Both the position numbers and the translations under genes were made by a program. This document shows positions 21,805 through 33,484 of a DNA stretch of 64,000 nucleotides, in pieces (the first letter of the stretch is position 1; each line of letters opens with the position of its first letter). Location: assembly GCF_016086655.4 (NCBI RefSeq), contig NC_052141.2, positions 11,718,001-11,782,000 of the forward strand. The letters run 5' to 3'. The notes below the pieces were generated by a model that did no database searches, had not been told where the DNA came from, and saw only the letters and a list, made by a program, of their open reading frames with translations. This DNA comes from Lepeophtheirus salmonis. Taxonomy: Eukaryota; Arthropoda; Copepoda; Siphonostomatoida; Caligidae.

Positions 21805-23395
21805 ATAAACTAACGGTAATATCCAATATTGCCAAGTGTTATAAGGTTCCGCCGAACAGACAAATTTTGGCAAAAAATGTAGAAGATAACTATTGGATCA
21901 TGCAACTTTTCTTACAAAAATAAACAAACAAAAAAAAGGCCGGGAATCATCTGGTAGTTAGCCAAATAAGTCAATCACACCAGTTGCTAAATATATTTTA
22001 AGTACTTCCAGACTATTATTGTCTTGATAGTCTGGATGAATTAATTACCTATTATAGATATTTCATAATCTTAAAATCCTACATAGTATTTTCTTCGATA
22101 CTACATTATAATATTATATTAAAAGAGTTTATATCCTTTTTTATTTCTCTATATGATAGCCAAAATGTCTTCATAAAATAGTAAGATGACCAAAATATGT
22201 ATATATAAATACGACAAAGGATTAAAAGAAAATTGTATTTCTGTCCTTTTGGAAACGAAGAATATGTATAAAACACTTATTCCTTCTTTGTTTATTTATC
22301 AAAATGAATAAATTATGAAGTAGTCGTGACGACGTACGGAGTTAGATGTGTGAATCGAAAGTTGATATCAAAATAAATAAGATATTTTTGTGTTGGTGAA
22401 GTAAAACCGTGACAAATGAACAAATATAAACAATATATTTTGCTGGATGGATGGCTCTTAAGTTGAATTAATTTTACTTTTTATATAAATTTCCCGGACG
22501 ATTTGCAAGATTTTTTTGTTTTACGAAAGAACAAATCTTTCACTCAATTCAGTTCAATTGACTCAACCCACTGAATACTCAAATTGTATCTCATAGTCAA
22601 AAAACAATGAAATGCTCTAATTGCCTTAATGGAACATCCTTTTAGATTAAAGGAAGCAAGAGAGGATGTTGTTATAAATACCCAGGACGACTCCAACCTA
22701 GAATCATAAAAAAGAAGATAGGGATATAAGATTTAAATATCTTACAAAGGTAACAACGTGTGTAAAAAAAAAATATATATATAAAAGATTAAAAGGGAGT
22801 AGAGAAAGTCTGATAAGAAAATCAGTCGAAGGACCAATGCAACACTAATTCTACAATTTCTAGCCAAATATGTAATTGTAGGTAGATAAAATAAAATACA
22901 ACGAGACTCAGTAACAATGACCTTCCTATAAATTAGTCAATGCTCACCAATATTCCAAATTCATGTATATTTTATGAGAAGAAAATATAAATTAGATCAG
23001 AGCTTGTTATTCATATAAATAATAAAGGTTTTAATTGAAATAGCTTCATTCCATTTACATCCAAAAACTAAAATCATAGAAGCAACATACGACGTACATA
23101 TGTAAAAATGTCTATAAAAAGTATTAATTCTGAATGAACATGGAATCCAGGATTTAAATACATTTTATTAAAATATTATGTAGAAAAATTGTCCTTCCTT
23201 ACTAATTTTCCCTACATATTAAGAGGAGAAAAAAAATTATAATGGTGATCTATACTGGCCTGGTACCCGCTGCGGATATAATCCTTTGTCATGGCGTCTG
23301 ATTACTGAATGAAAGTGGCTTAGAGGCTATGGGGTTTGGTTGATAGATACTGTAGGCCTTTCCTTGACATGACCCAAAAGTTGTAGTTGAGAAGA
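21805..23395. other. No gene recognised
   Basis: AT-rich. A TTCCGCCGAACAGACAAATT string at 21846 recalls GCCGAA-type fragments at 30545 and 32330. Nothing else is supportable. Confidence 0.4.
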
Positions 23396-23399
23396 TTGG

Positions 23400-23935
23400 C
23401 ATCAAGTGTCAAAAAAGAGCGCAAAAGAACTCATAATACTCATTTAAAAGAGTCTTGGAACACAGAAGGTGAGTTTCTTTCATTACTGGTGTCAAAAGTG
23501 GTCTCTCCAACCTCATGAGGCTCTTTCCACCTACTTTTTTCGTTAGCTCTCTGGTCAGTCTGGTGTGATCTGAAGATCTCTTGTTTGGGACCTCAAGGAC
23601 TTGAGGAGATAGGCCTGGGCTGTTTTCTTTAACTTGTCTTGGTCCAGTTTGACCTCTTTGATAGATCCCTTCTCCCTCTTCCAAGTTTCATTGACGGAAT
23701 AGACGTTGTTCCTAGAGACGCTCAATTACTTTGAGTGCACAAATGGAAATTTTTCGATCACGTTCAAGTGTAATTTTCTGTACTTTTACGCAAGTTAAAG
23801 AGCTCAGATTAGTTTTGTTTTGTAACCAATTGTTTAAGATTTAATATATCGTTACATAAATTAATTAAAATTACGCTACCTTAATTAATTACTGAAGTAG
23901 TAAGTGCTCAAATTTCAATGGACTACTCGGTGAGG
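23400..23935 (-). pseudogene. Tc1/mariner-type 5' end and N-terminal transposase fragment
   Basis: On the minus strand the 5' part begins with GAGTAGTCCATTGAAATTTG near 23928. The coding part starts near 23790 and includes KITLERDRKISI, SIKEVKLDQDKLKKTAQAYL and a damaged RDLQITPD second helix. It ends in the linker region with ERPLLTPVMKE, before any catalytic residue. The plus-strand locus 48629-49110 is a collinear second copy of exactly this region, including the untranslated leader. The 91-codon open frame on the minus strand is a shifted frame of the same region, not an independent gene. Confidence 0.72.
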
Positions 23936-23939
23936 CTTA

Positions 23940-24815
23940 ATTTTGTTTGTAAAAAATGTACTTTCAAAATTTTTGGAGCGGCGCTGAACTGGACCAAATG
24001 ACCAAATATTTTATTTCCTTTTTCTTTTAAACAAAGTTATCATTTTTGCCTGATTAATACACAAATTCTTTGACACAAGCCCAACCCTCGCAGATTCCCC
24101 AAAACGAATACAAAATATGGAGAGCTCATCCCCCCGACACATCAAGGTTCCTTGATGCATCACGTATAACAAAGTAATGTTGTGTCGAACACTAGTGTTT
24201 AACACTAGAACGCCAGGTATCATTTTTGATAAACATTTTGTGTTCAATAAAATATTGTGAGAAACTTATTGCTTGTATTTATTTATAAGTTCTTGAATTG
24301 TCAGAATTCATTTTATTCACCACAAAAAAAAAAAAAAAAAAAAAATTAAAATTAGTAATCGTTTCGTTGATATAGCGACCACTTCCTAGACAGACATCAT
24401 CTTTGATATCCAATCAGTTCAAATAATCTTTTTGTTCTACAATTGTGTATGAACAGGCTCAAACAAATTCATACATGAATGTACATGTATATAAATCCCA
24501 TTTGTAGTTATACAAATGGGTAGCTTGGATTACCTTATAAATATATAATTTAAAATTTTACAGTCGTTGTAAAACAAAAAAATAAGAATGACTCTAGGCG
24601 TCGATAATCTTGGAGATGTTCTTCTTTTAATCTTATAAAGAAGTGTTTTCAATGATGACACATGGCGAAAGAATATGTTTTCCACTCAATATTTAGTTAG
24701 AAGAATTATATATGAACATCAAACACGCACTCTACCTGATAATAATCAATTAAAAATAAAAATATTTTGTTTTGTAATCTGAAACTCTATAACCAAAAAA
24801 AAAAAAAAAAAAAAA
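23940..24815. other. Intergenic with two long poly-A runs and a hairpin
   Basis: Poly-A runs of more than 20 bases occur at about 24325-24345 and 24794-24816. A perfect hairpin with 10-bp arms (CCCATTTGTA, loop GTTA, TACAAATGGG) is at 24497-24520. The 78-codon minus frame at 24011-24247 is unsupported. Confidence 0.5.
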
Positions 24816-24819
24816 ATAT

Positions 24820-25125
24820 ATCAGGTGTATTTAAAAAATCCATTATTTTTATTGGATTATAATTTTAAATCTCCTTGGCAATCAAAACAGTGCTTACTTG
24901 ACGGTCGGACTCGATGATTTCCATTATTTGATCCACATTTTCGACCATTAAACTTCCAGAGCGTAGTGGATCTTTAAAATCAAAATTACCGAAACGAAAT
25001 CGAGGAGACCAAAATACCTTTTGATTGCCTGTTACTGCATCATGACCATACATAAAGACTATTCACATGTTCAGCCAGCTGTCTAATATTTACAATGTAT
25101 CAAAGAAAAACTGTAGCGTGTTTTC
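24820..25125 (-). pseudogene. Mariner transposase N-terminal fragment
   Basis: The minus strand reads NIRQLAEHVNSLYGHDAV, then TGNQKVFWSPRFRFGNFDFK, then a DPLRSG linker and VENVDQIMEIIESDRQVS, ending at KEI followed by a stop (24865). The WFxRFRxGNFDxKDxPRSGRP layout is the N-terminal DNA-binding region of mariner transposases. A CAGGTGTATTTAAAAAATCC string at 24824 is a possible terminal repeat. No catalytic domain remains. Confidence 0.78.
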
Positions 25126-25129
25126 TCTT

Positions 25130-25730
25130 TTGCTTGTGTTCATCTTTGACGAACACTCAAATAATACTAAATCAAATAATTACCAAAAGCTTTTATCTGT
25201 CTAAGACTATCTAGTGTTTTAACCAATTGCACTTATATATCGTGATATACACATTACTAATGCTTTCTATTCGAAAAATAATTGAGTTATTTTTATTAGA
25301 CCTATACTTGACCACTTATACAGTGTGCAACCTCTATTTATCAACAAACACGATTAAAATAAAATGGATTTCCGATTTTAATAAATACCAATGTCAAATG
25401 AAGGTTGGATCATTTTTTTTTTCTCAATATGATCGCCTTTGGTATCAATAAATGCCTAGTTTTGCCTAATTCTTTCTCTCGCAAAAGTCCCCAAATTATT
25501 ATAGAAAGACGGTCCTTTAATAGAGAGTACTGCCTATCTGACTGATGCAGCAATAACAATTACTCCCAGCTCCTAAGGATGTAACACATCATTTAAAAAT
25601 ATATATGAAAAGAGTTTGAAAGCAAAACGGGGACTCGAGAAATTACTTTAAAAATACGTCAATATTTTTTCATTTTGAAAAAATACCAATACAAATAAAT
25701 TAAACAGAACATGTAAAAAAGATATTTAGT
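25130..25730. other. No feature recognised
   Basis: The 74-codon plus frame at 25227-25451 has no family resemblance. Confidence 0.35.
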
Positions 25731-25734
25731 ATAC

Positions 25735-25990
25735 TCCTCAGAAAAGTTGTTCCACACAGCCACTATGGCTGCCTTCTATGACTCCACATTTTGGTCTGGA
25801 GTTTTGTTGGTTTACTTCACCAAAGTGCTCAACACAACAAAGTCGTGTGGATTCAATTCTGACGAGGAGGGGACCACATCTCTTTCCCTCTCGAGCATTC
25901 ATAACCTCTGCCAGAAAAAAAGCCTCCTTGAGCACTTCTAAATGTCCATAATCCTCGCCACTTCAAGTTCAGCATCTAGGAGATCACTTT
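25735..25990 (-). pseudogene. Tc1-like transposase, N-terminus joined to C-terminus
   Basis: The minus strand begins SDLLDAELEVARIMDI, the same helix found at 12361-12475. Within about 70 bp it passes to VPSSSELNPHDFVVLSTLVK, the third catalytic segment (consensus SPDLNPxDYxVW). It then continues as TNKTPDQNVES and KAAIVAVWNNFSEEY, the C-terminal tail. Everything between the first helix and the last catalytic motif is missing. One stop and one frameshift were noted. The plus-strand frame at 25747-25941 is its antisense shadow. Confidence 0.75.
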
Positions 25991-25994
25991 TGAT

Positions 25995-27425
25995 GATGAT
26001 AAGATTACGAAATGTTTATTATTGTTTGTTTATGCGCAAAGAATAGCTGAACCAGAATGGCAAAAAATAATCAATAAACCTTCCTATATTAATGAGAAAA
26101 ATAACATTAATTAACACAGTCCATAGTTTGCTCTCCAGCCCTGTATATATTCTTTAAAAATGGTCAAAAAACCCAAATAAAAATTCTAGTAACGGTCCTG
26201 ATAAAGATATATTTTTAATTAGCATATGCGAATGTGTGCAATTTTTCAATTATCCGTGTATATCTATGAAATGCAAATGCAATACATCACTATGTACTTC
26301 TCGGTAGTGGCGTATGATAGGTGACCACGGGGTGCAATATACATTTTATATGGTGCCAAAAATTATAGAATAATCATCCTATTCTGTCTATTTTTTATTA
26401 ATTTTAAAACTAGTTGGATATCTTTATAAAAATGATCAATCCATCCATTCTTTTCTAACGAAATGATCTCTTGTGATCAACAATAGCATCATAAATTTAA
26501 GATGAGTGCAAGGATGAAGGCAAGGTAATATATAGAACTTGTTTTTTGAAGTCAATAATCAAGTAATATTTCGCTACTACCATAGTATAGATGAACGTCA
26601 AGTCAAACTTGTGTCCATACCTTTCCTTTGAAGTCTTTTTGTGTAGTTATAAAATTTCTATACATGGTTCCTCAATGGCGGAAAAATATACTAACCTAAT
26701 AATGTTGGATTTCGGTTTGAAAATCATGGATAGATCTGAGAGTGTTATGATTTTGGGTGGAGGGAACTAATTTGTTCCTTTAAAAAATTAAGTTTGAACT
26801 GGCTCAAAGGAAAATTCGGTCTATACCAATTTTGTATATGAATTGTTCTTGATGTCAGTTGTGTTTCAAAATTAGGATCATTGATCTACAATAACGGCAT
26901 GTGAATTTATTTGATAAATCCTATTTGTACCTTTTATAAATCAGGATAGGCAAGAAAATATGGTGTCCATAAATTAAGACCGAAAAATCTGTCCTCCATT
27001 TGAAATCGATTAAATAAAATTACATATGGCCGAACCCGAAAAATAAATTCTCTAATGCACAAAGTATTAGTAAGGAAATTCTTCCAAAAAAATGGAATTA
27101 TTATTAAATAGTTATGAAGAATTGTTCACAGCTTTTAACAAGAGAAAACGATAAAATCGGAGATCGTGCCTTAGACCGGAATATAGATCAAATTGGCATA
27201 AAAAAACAACAACCCTAAGACAGAACTGAAGAATAATTTGGTCTAGCACTGAGTCTCAACTATAATTATGACCCTTTTGATCAATTTATGAAATAATGTT
27301 ATGTATGTAGAAGTGACCCTTTATTTTTGACGCAATACTTTTACCGCCTTTCTATGTTTTATATTATACATATGTAGGTTGTAACTTAACCTTTAATCTT
27401 CATTGTGGCATCTCATTTATAGAAA
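25995..27425. other. Intergenic; CGGTT-type and TTTCAAAAT repeat fragments at 26690-26910
   Basis: GATTTCGGTTTGAAAATCAT near 26708, and GATGTCAGTTGTGTTTCAAA near 26851 followed by GATCTACAATAACGGCATG, belong to families seen again near 28720, 34605, 58120 and 58360. No coding similarity is visible. Confidence 0.45.
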
Positions 27426-27429
27426 AATT

Positions 27430-27854
27430 CGTTCTAAATCGCCGACAGGAAGGTCAGGGACACCGACTTTGTCGACAAGGTGAAGAAGATGGTTGAGGAT
27501 GACCCTACCAGGTCCATGAAGGCCATGGCGAGGCCGGAGACAGGCCCGGGGTGTGGCAACAGGACTCAGCACCCTGCCATGTGTCCAAAATCTCCATGCA
27601 GTGGTTAACCAAGAACTGTTATGACGTTGCAACCAAGGATTTGTGGCCTCCTAACTCTCCCGACCTTAATCCTTTGGACTATTTTGTCTGGGGCTATGTC
27701 GAGAGACATACCAACAGACATCCCCGTAGCACCAAGGCCAGCCTGATGGACTCCATCAAGGAGGTATTCGGTAACATGGACAATGAGATGGTCAGAAGAG
27801 CCTGCGGCCGGTTCAGAGGCCGTTATTGGTGGTAACGGTGGTTATATCGAATGA
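27430..27854 (+). pseudogene. Tc1-like transposase, N-terminus joined to C-terminus
   Basis: The plus strand encodes a second helix-turn-helix segment, DTDFVDKVKKMVEDDPTRSM. After MARPETG it jumps directly to WQQDSAPCHVSKISMQWL (second catalytic aspartate). It continues with LWPPNSPDLNPLDYFVWG (third catalytic residue region, DLNPLDY) and ends with GGNGGYIE and a stop at 27852-27854 after a one-base frameshift near 27830. The C-terminal 95 residues are open and well preserved, so this is one of the younger remnants. The domain with the first catalytic aspartate (DEKIF) is deleted. Higher GC content than the flanks matches its recent origin. Confidence 0.88.
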
Positions 27855-27944
27855 ATGGCTAAATCTGTCCCATAGAAAAAAAAACCGTCTGGATCGGTCT
27901 CATTTCAAATTTAATATGTCCTTCATTAGAATCAATAAAAGTCT

Positions 27945-28262
27945 CTACACGCCAGCAAACAGATTGACAGCTCTTGAGGATGAAGGGCGTAGTCATAGAG
28001 TACGACGCTGTCATGATGGCAGCTTGGAGCTAATTCAGATTTGGATGATAGGTGGGCAACTGCAAAGTCCAGGGGGTTGAGGTCAAGACTGGAGAAGGGC
28101 CACATAAAACAGGCCAGAAGTTAACCATATGGTTGCTGCTCAAGTTTTGGTTCTTCTTAGCTGTATGGAGCTGTAATGGACTTCTTCATGTTGTAGGTAA
28201 TCCCGAGGGAGATGCCAACGGTCTTGTGCGCCTTCTTGGCACTGACCCTTCGTGAAGGAGAT
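27945..28262 (-). pseudogene. Second N/C-joined transposase, tail-to-tail with the previous one
   Basis: On the minus strand, ILQSPSRRVSAKKAHKTVGI resembles the second helix-turn-helix (an SPxRxxSxKxxxxxxGxS pattern). After a short stretch it passes to FMWPFSSLDLNPLDFAV, the third catalytic segment, then fades. It is a different family from 27430-27854. The two plus-strand frames over 27826-28255 are shadows. Confidence 0.62.
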
Positions 28263-28264
28263 TG

Positions 28265-29145
28265 CAAAATGCACACACGTTCCTTTTTTTGCTGTTATTC
28301 TGAATTTATTATACTTAGAGACACAGGGCTCACTTTAAAAAAAAAGAAGCAAAGATGTTGTATATTTTCCTTTCAGCTATTTTAATTAATTTTCATATGT
28401 TGACTCTTGTATGATTTAAAGCAGATGACTCTACATACTAATTTATATCAATCAAGAGCCTTCGTTTATAATTTGTGTCATAGATCAGGTTATCAATTTA
28501 ATGTGGTTAATTATTAATAACTGTTCTCTAAATAATAAAAAATACAGAACACTAGCTGAGGTTAAGATTGCATGCAAAAGGCAGTCATGACACGGGATTA
28601 AAACAATACTTGTTTATTTTTGTTTACCCTGTAATCTTTTTGCGTATTGAGAATTAAAAATAGCTGGGATAAAATCGTAGCTAAATTATAGCCCAAGTTT
28701 ATGATTCCCACTCATAACATCAGTTGTGTTTCAAAATTCGTAACATCAACCTACAATAACGTCATAATATGAAGTATTTGTATAAATATTCGTCCAAATT
28801 GTTTTAGAAATATAATCAGAATAGACCCAACCGAAAAAAAGGTATTAAAGCAAGTTTTAGCACCAATATCTATCAATGTACAAGGATGGGTATGCCCATG
28901 ACTCATCTTGACTATTCGGATGTGGTTTTTTCCCTTATGCCTAAAAAACATGTTTAGATGCATTTAAATACATAATTTATACATATTGTTACTACTTTAA
29001 ATTCATGGCTACACATTAAAAAGACAAATTCTACGGAATCAGGGATGATGGTGTAGATCACTAGTTACAAGAGACGTAAATATCGACCCCGCTTTCAGGG
29101 GTCTACGCTAGGAAAACAAAAAATTAGGAGTCTACATACAGGGTG
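28265..29145. other. Intergenic with one TTTCAAAAT repeat fragment
   Basis: CAGTTGTGTTTCAAAATTCG at 28721-28740, followed by CCTACAATAACGTCAT, is a copy of a dispersed motif. The 70-codon minus frame at 28751-28963 is not supported. Confidence 0.4.
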
Positions 29146-29149
29146 CTTC

Positions 29150-30120
29150 AACTAAGTTGTTTTTTATAATGTATGTAAATTAGGCTGTAGAAGTAATCGC
29201 AGGGTAAACTTAGGCAATCATCTGAAGTTTATAAGAAATACAGTCAGTAAATATCATACGTAGTAAGGATAAATAAATAATGCCAAAAAAAGGATTCAAC
29301 AAAATATTTTATTTAATTAAACTATTTGCCATTTTGCTATTAAGTTTTTATTGGTGCTATTTTTGGAGGAAAAAAAAATTGATTAATAAAAACTATTTAT
29401 TTCACTTCATTTTTTTAATCATAAATTTGCAAAACTATTTGAACAAGGATAACTCCACAGATAAGGATTTATAGAGAGCTAACATGGATTCTATCATATT
29501 TGGTGTTCTGTTAAATTGTTGCAATTTACCCAAATTGGTTAATTGGAACCGAATTTAATCCGGAAGACCCAACATTTTTAAAACCTTTGTAAAATTCCAA
29601 ATAACTCATTATTATATGAGTTATCCTCTAAAATGATAAAAAATGAGGTTTTGCCAAATAAATGGTTGGATGAAATAACTATCTCTTTAAAACCTCTGAA
29701 TCGATGATGGTACTGTATATCGACCCTTAGAGGAGATATTCCAAAGGTTTCTTTGAAATACAATCAGTTCTTGTCATACGTTGGAATAGTGAAGAGCTGT
29801 TGTGTACGTCGAAAATTTTACATTACCAAAAAAAAAAAAAAAAAGATAGGCAATATTTTATTACATTAACCTAATTGCAATTCATCTCCTAAGTTTGTAT
29901 TGGTACGATTTATGAAAATAAGTCAATTTCACTTCCATTTTGAAAATATGATGTTCTTATAATTTGAAATTCGCAAAATTATTTGAACGCAAATAACTCC
30001 ACGGATAATAATTCTACAAAACTAAAATAGGAGTTATCAGATTTAATGTCATGCAATAATTTTAAATGTGTTTAATGTGTCTAAATCGGGTTATTATAAC
30101 TGGATTTTTTTTTTTTTTTT
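29150..30120. repeat. Dispersed repeat family A, two further tandem units
   Basis: The units at about 29150-29580 and 29690-30120 share CAGTCAGTxxxTATCAT or CAATCAGTTCTTGTCATACG, a TATTTTATTTAATTAAAC block, a TTTTTATTGGTGCTAT block, TTGCAAAACTATTTGAAC, AATAACTCCAC and a GTTGCAATTTACCCAAATTG tail. A CAGGGTGCTTCAACTAAGTT string at 29139 lies just upstream and may be a transposon edge. The 64-codon plus frame here is not a gene. Confidence 0.6.
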
Positions 30121-30124
30121 TTGA

Positions 30125-30535
30125 AGTATTTTAAAAAACATTTTAAGAGCTTTGAGAAACTAAGCACATCTTTGGATAGTTAAGTGTCAATCAAAATTTG
30201 ACCAGATATGTAAGAGCTCCAACATATTCGAAATTAACGATTGATTCATTCGTATTGTCCAATGAATCTCAATCATTGATTGATTTATTGAATCTTCTTT
30301 AATTTATTTGTTTAATTAGTTATTGGACAGTTTTCATGACTTTTGGTATATTAGGGATTTGAGTAAGCTATTGAAGGATCCTTATAACGAAATGAATCAA
30401 TTATTAATTCAACATTGCATCATTGCAATTCATGATGGCAAGCAATTAATTATTTTATCTTTTAAAATTGGTGTAACATGAATGGGAATCGTAACTACAC
30501 GGTGTTGAAGCATTAATCAACATAAAATATATTTA
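30125..30535. other. No feature recognised
   Basis: AT-rich with a run of 18-20 T at about 30105-30122. Confidence 0.4.
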
Positions 30536-30539
30536 TTAT

Positions 30540-30785
30540 TTTTTTCGGAAAGTGGCCGTTCGGCAAAGTGGGTTTCGGGCTGAAAATAAGACGGATCCAA
30601 TTTTTGGATCGGCGTTGTCTTGGATCTTTATACTTAAATACTCAGGTAAATTTCGGGTACCCAAACTTTTGGATCCATATCCGAAACTAAAATTGGACAA
30701 ATACTTGTCTCTAATTATATACGCATTTTACACGAAGTTCAGACATAAATAAAATAGAATAAAGATTAAAGTTATTTTTATAAGA
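30540..30785. repeat. Dispersed repeat family B, copy 3
   Basis: GGATCCAATTTTTGGATCGG near 30593 and GGGTACCCAAACTTTTGGAT near 30656 match family B. It opens with GTGGCCGTTCGGCAAAGTGG, a GCCGAA-type block. The 66-codon plus frame is repeat-derived. Confidence 0.5.
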
Positions 30786-30814
30786 AAACCTTTTCTAGGA
30801 AGTAGATGACATAA

Positions 30815-30975
30815 TTTAAAGAGGGATCCAGTCCACCTTGGAGAAGAAAATCAAGGAAGACCCCACCAAATCGATGAATACCCTCGCTTATCATGTCTCC
30901 TAGGGTGCTAAGACCATCAGGAGGACCATGAAGGTCGACTTGGGATTATCCTCATACAAGTTACCCTGTGAAAAT
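30815..30975 (+). pseudogene. Tc1-like transposase second helix-turn-helix fragment
   Basis: The frame reads EKKIKEDPTKSMNTLAYHVS, a stop, then AKTIRRTMKVDLGLSSYK. This matches the second DNA-binding motif region of the DDPTRSM-type transposases (compare 27430-27854) almost residue for residue through the KTIRRTxKxDLGL stretch. Neither side continues in coding similarity. Confidence 0.75.
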
Positions 30976-30979
30976 TAAA

Positions 30980-31600
30980 AAAAACGAAAAACATATTGAA
31001 TTATTTCTGAAAGCAACTTCTTGAGTCCACGTTTAGTTCTGCATTCATCTATGGTAGGTCAAACAGTCTCGAAACTGCAATATTGTCCTGGATTGTGTGT
31101 TTATTTATTGAAATGTTTTCTCCGTTCTTTTATATTACAATTGTTCAATTTAAAAAGAAGAATATAAAAGTGAGAATCACTGTATAAGGTGTCGTAACTA
31201 TATAAAATAATGGAGTAAAACCACAAATTGAGCCTCTAATCTACTTAGATGATGGACTTTAAAAATAAAATGAGTTCTGCCTTATAAAATGAGTTTTAAG
31301 TGAAGCAATAATCATAAAAGCAAATGACTGAAACATCTGGTATGATAAGGAAGAGCGTCATAGCTTAACTAATAAGTAAAAACAAGATTCGTAGTAATAT
31401 GGAATCAATTACAATAAGAAAGAAAAAAATATTTATACTAGACTTACAGATAATGAGAAACACCTCTCCGAGTATCCACTTCTATAAGTACGTACATATA
31501 TCATAAACCGGGTGGAAACTTGAAACTTAAACACTTGGAAAGAAAAAAGAAAATATCCTTTAAAAAAAATCTTTATTCATTTTTTTCTGATACATAGCCA
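30980..31600. other. No feature recognised
   Basis: AT-rich, no support for a gene or repeat. Confidence 0.4.
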
Positions 31601-31609
31601 ATATCAAAT

Positions 31610-32110
31610 TGATTTATGTTATTTGACCACCATTGGCCTCACAGATGGAGGCAAGCCTCCAGCAAAAAAACTGCAATTATTGCGTTTAAAGTTTGTGTCC
31701 ATGACAGCCTACTCCTTGTCGACAGAGGCATCCATGGCTTCGTCATTCGGGTGATGGATGCTACAGGCCTCCTATCGATGTGTATCCAGAAAGATAAGTC
31801 GAGGGGATTGATATCCGGACAGTAGAGTGGCCACATTCTCTGGTCCAAGAAAGAGATGTTGTTCGCTAAGAGGGTAGCAGTGTGAGTGGGTGCCACATCT
31901 TGCTGAAAGATGACGTTGTCGTCGTGGAAATTTGCCTGGACCCAAAGGAGCAGGTTGACCTTAAAAATGTCGATGTAGATGGCTACCGTGAGCCTGTAAC
32001 CCTCCGGTAACCAGATCAGATCTCCACAATGCCCTTGGAGGCAATAATGTCTATTGTCAAGGCTGATGTAGGGTGTTAGGTTGTGATGACCGTTCGAAGG
32101 TCCTCATTGA
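31610..32110 (-). pseudogene. Tc1/mariner transposase C-terminal half
   Basis: The minus strand gives WLPEGYRLTVAIYIDIFKVN, a DLLxW-type helix, then VIFQQDVAPTHTATLLANN (second catalytic aspartate). This is followed by MWPLYCPDINPLDLSFWIH (third catalytic segment) and a degenerate tail to EACLHL with a stop near 31640. The frame is open for about 85 codons at the 3' end and close to open upstream. The first catalytic block and the DNA-binding half are absent. The plus-strand 69-codon frame is antisense. Confidence 0.83.
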
Positions 32111-32114
32111 TTTC

Positions 32115-32545
32115 CCTAAAACTGGCATAATGATAATGATTAAAGATGCCCAAGAATCATAAATTGAGTTTAGAATCTTAATTTGATTTGAAATAATTAT
32201 ATTAACCCCAATATAGTCGTCTTTTCAACCAAAACTCTGTCAATTTCTCATTTTATTACGATGAAGATTATCTTTACTTTAACTATGCAATAACATTAAT
32301 CGATACATCAATTCTCACTTTGGGCGAAATGTCCCAAATTGTCCTTTGGTGAAATATCCGTTCGGCAAATTGTCAGTCGGCAAATTGTAGAATAACAATA
32401 TTAGTTATAGATGGGAGGATTACCTGGGCTTTGAAAAAGTTTAGGAGTTTACTAAATTCAATTTTTTTTTATAGATAATACTCGTACTCACTTTAAATAT
32501 TTTGGTCTTGATCAAAGAATAATTATTTCTCTATTAAATTTTTTT
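32115..32545. other. Intergenic with a GCCGAA/GGCAAATTG mini-repeat
   Basis: Near 32320-32390, GGCGAAATGTCCCAAATTGT, then CCGTTCGGCAAATTGTCAG and TCGGCAAATTGTAG follow in quick succession. I see nothing else. Confidence 0.4.
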
Positions 32546-32549
32546 GAAA

Positions 32550-33480
32550 CAGGGATAATTAAATATATATAATCCTGGAGACTCCCCATCCCTACTCAGT
32601 CGTAGTAGTGCTGTTGGATTTCATCCTAAGACCTTGATCTCCATCAGGGACTTCCACAACTGTACAATCCTTCTCCTGTCGATCTCTGTCATCTTTGAGA
32701 CCTCAGCATTGCTAATGATAATATACTGATCCCTGTTCACTAAAATCATCTCAACCTTTGCTCTGCCTCTGAAAATGTTATAGGCCTTAAATCTTATGAT
32801 GTTGACTCCATGGAGATTTTAGGCCTACCAAGAGAAAAGTTTATATGTATAATTCCCACAAAAAAACGAAAAAAAATCAGCAAGATTGAGTCAATCAAGG
32901 ACTTCTTTGTGGTGTGATGATTTTTTTTTATCTTTGACTTAAGGTAGCTCCGGACAAAATTATGCATAGTATTCAGGTCGAGGTAGCTAGAAAGCCAAAT
33001 ATTATTGGACACACACAGACGTAGTAGAGCCCTGAAGCCAATCCTGAGTTGTTTTGGATTTGGATAGAATCCTTTAGCCAGACCCATGGACAATGTCCTT
33101 CGACCTCCTTGATCCAGGGATACCCTAATACCCTTGACTTCTGGCTGAGTTCGGGAACTTCCTACCTTGTGATTTCCACCAGGGTCTTCTTCACCTCTGC
33201 AAAACCACCTCTCTTCCATCCCTATCATCTTTGGGACCTCAAATTGCTAATATCCATATAATTGTTCACGCAAATAATCACAAAAGCACACCTACATTCT
33301 CCCTCTAAAAATATAATACGCATAAAAAATCGTCTGTAGTTGACGCCATTGCTATATTTTTGCTACTAATGGAAGCGTTTGCATGTATATTTCACAAAAA
33401 CAAAAAAACATTGCGCAATTTCTTTGTCAAATATGCTGGGAAAATCCAGAAATCTGAAGCGGTAGATATCGTTGTCTCTC
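32550..33480 (-). mobile_element. Second copy of the Tc1-like family of 441-1813
   Basis: The minus strand is similar to 441-1813 in its leader (CAGATTTCTGGATTTTCCC and CGCAATGTTTTTTTG near 33380-33460), in the ATTTTCAGAGGC and GATGATTTTRGTGAAC blocks near 32740-32780, and in a GAGGTCTCAAAGATGACAG block near 32700. The 144-codon frame (32794-33228) carries EVPKMIGMEER-type and NNIWLSSYLDLNTMHNFVRS segments, the latter a decayed SPDLNPMDYFVW motif, followed by TKKSLIDSI. The order is again N-terminal, C-terminal, N-terminal, so this copy shares part of the reiterated structure. CAGGGATAATTAAATATATA at 32550 may be its 3' TIR. Confidence 0.68.
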
Positions 33481-33484
33481 TCTT

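Noticed and set aside
32794..33228. 144-codon minus frame as an independent gene
   Set aside because: It contains decayed transposase segments (DLNTMHNFVRS and TKKSLIDSI) and is part of the Tc1-like copy.
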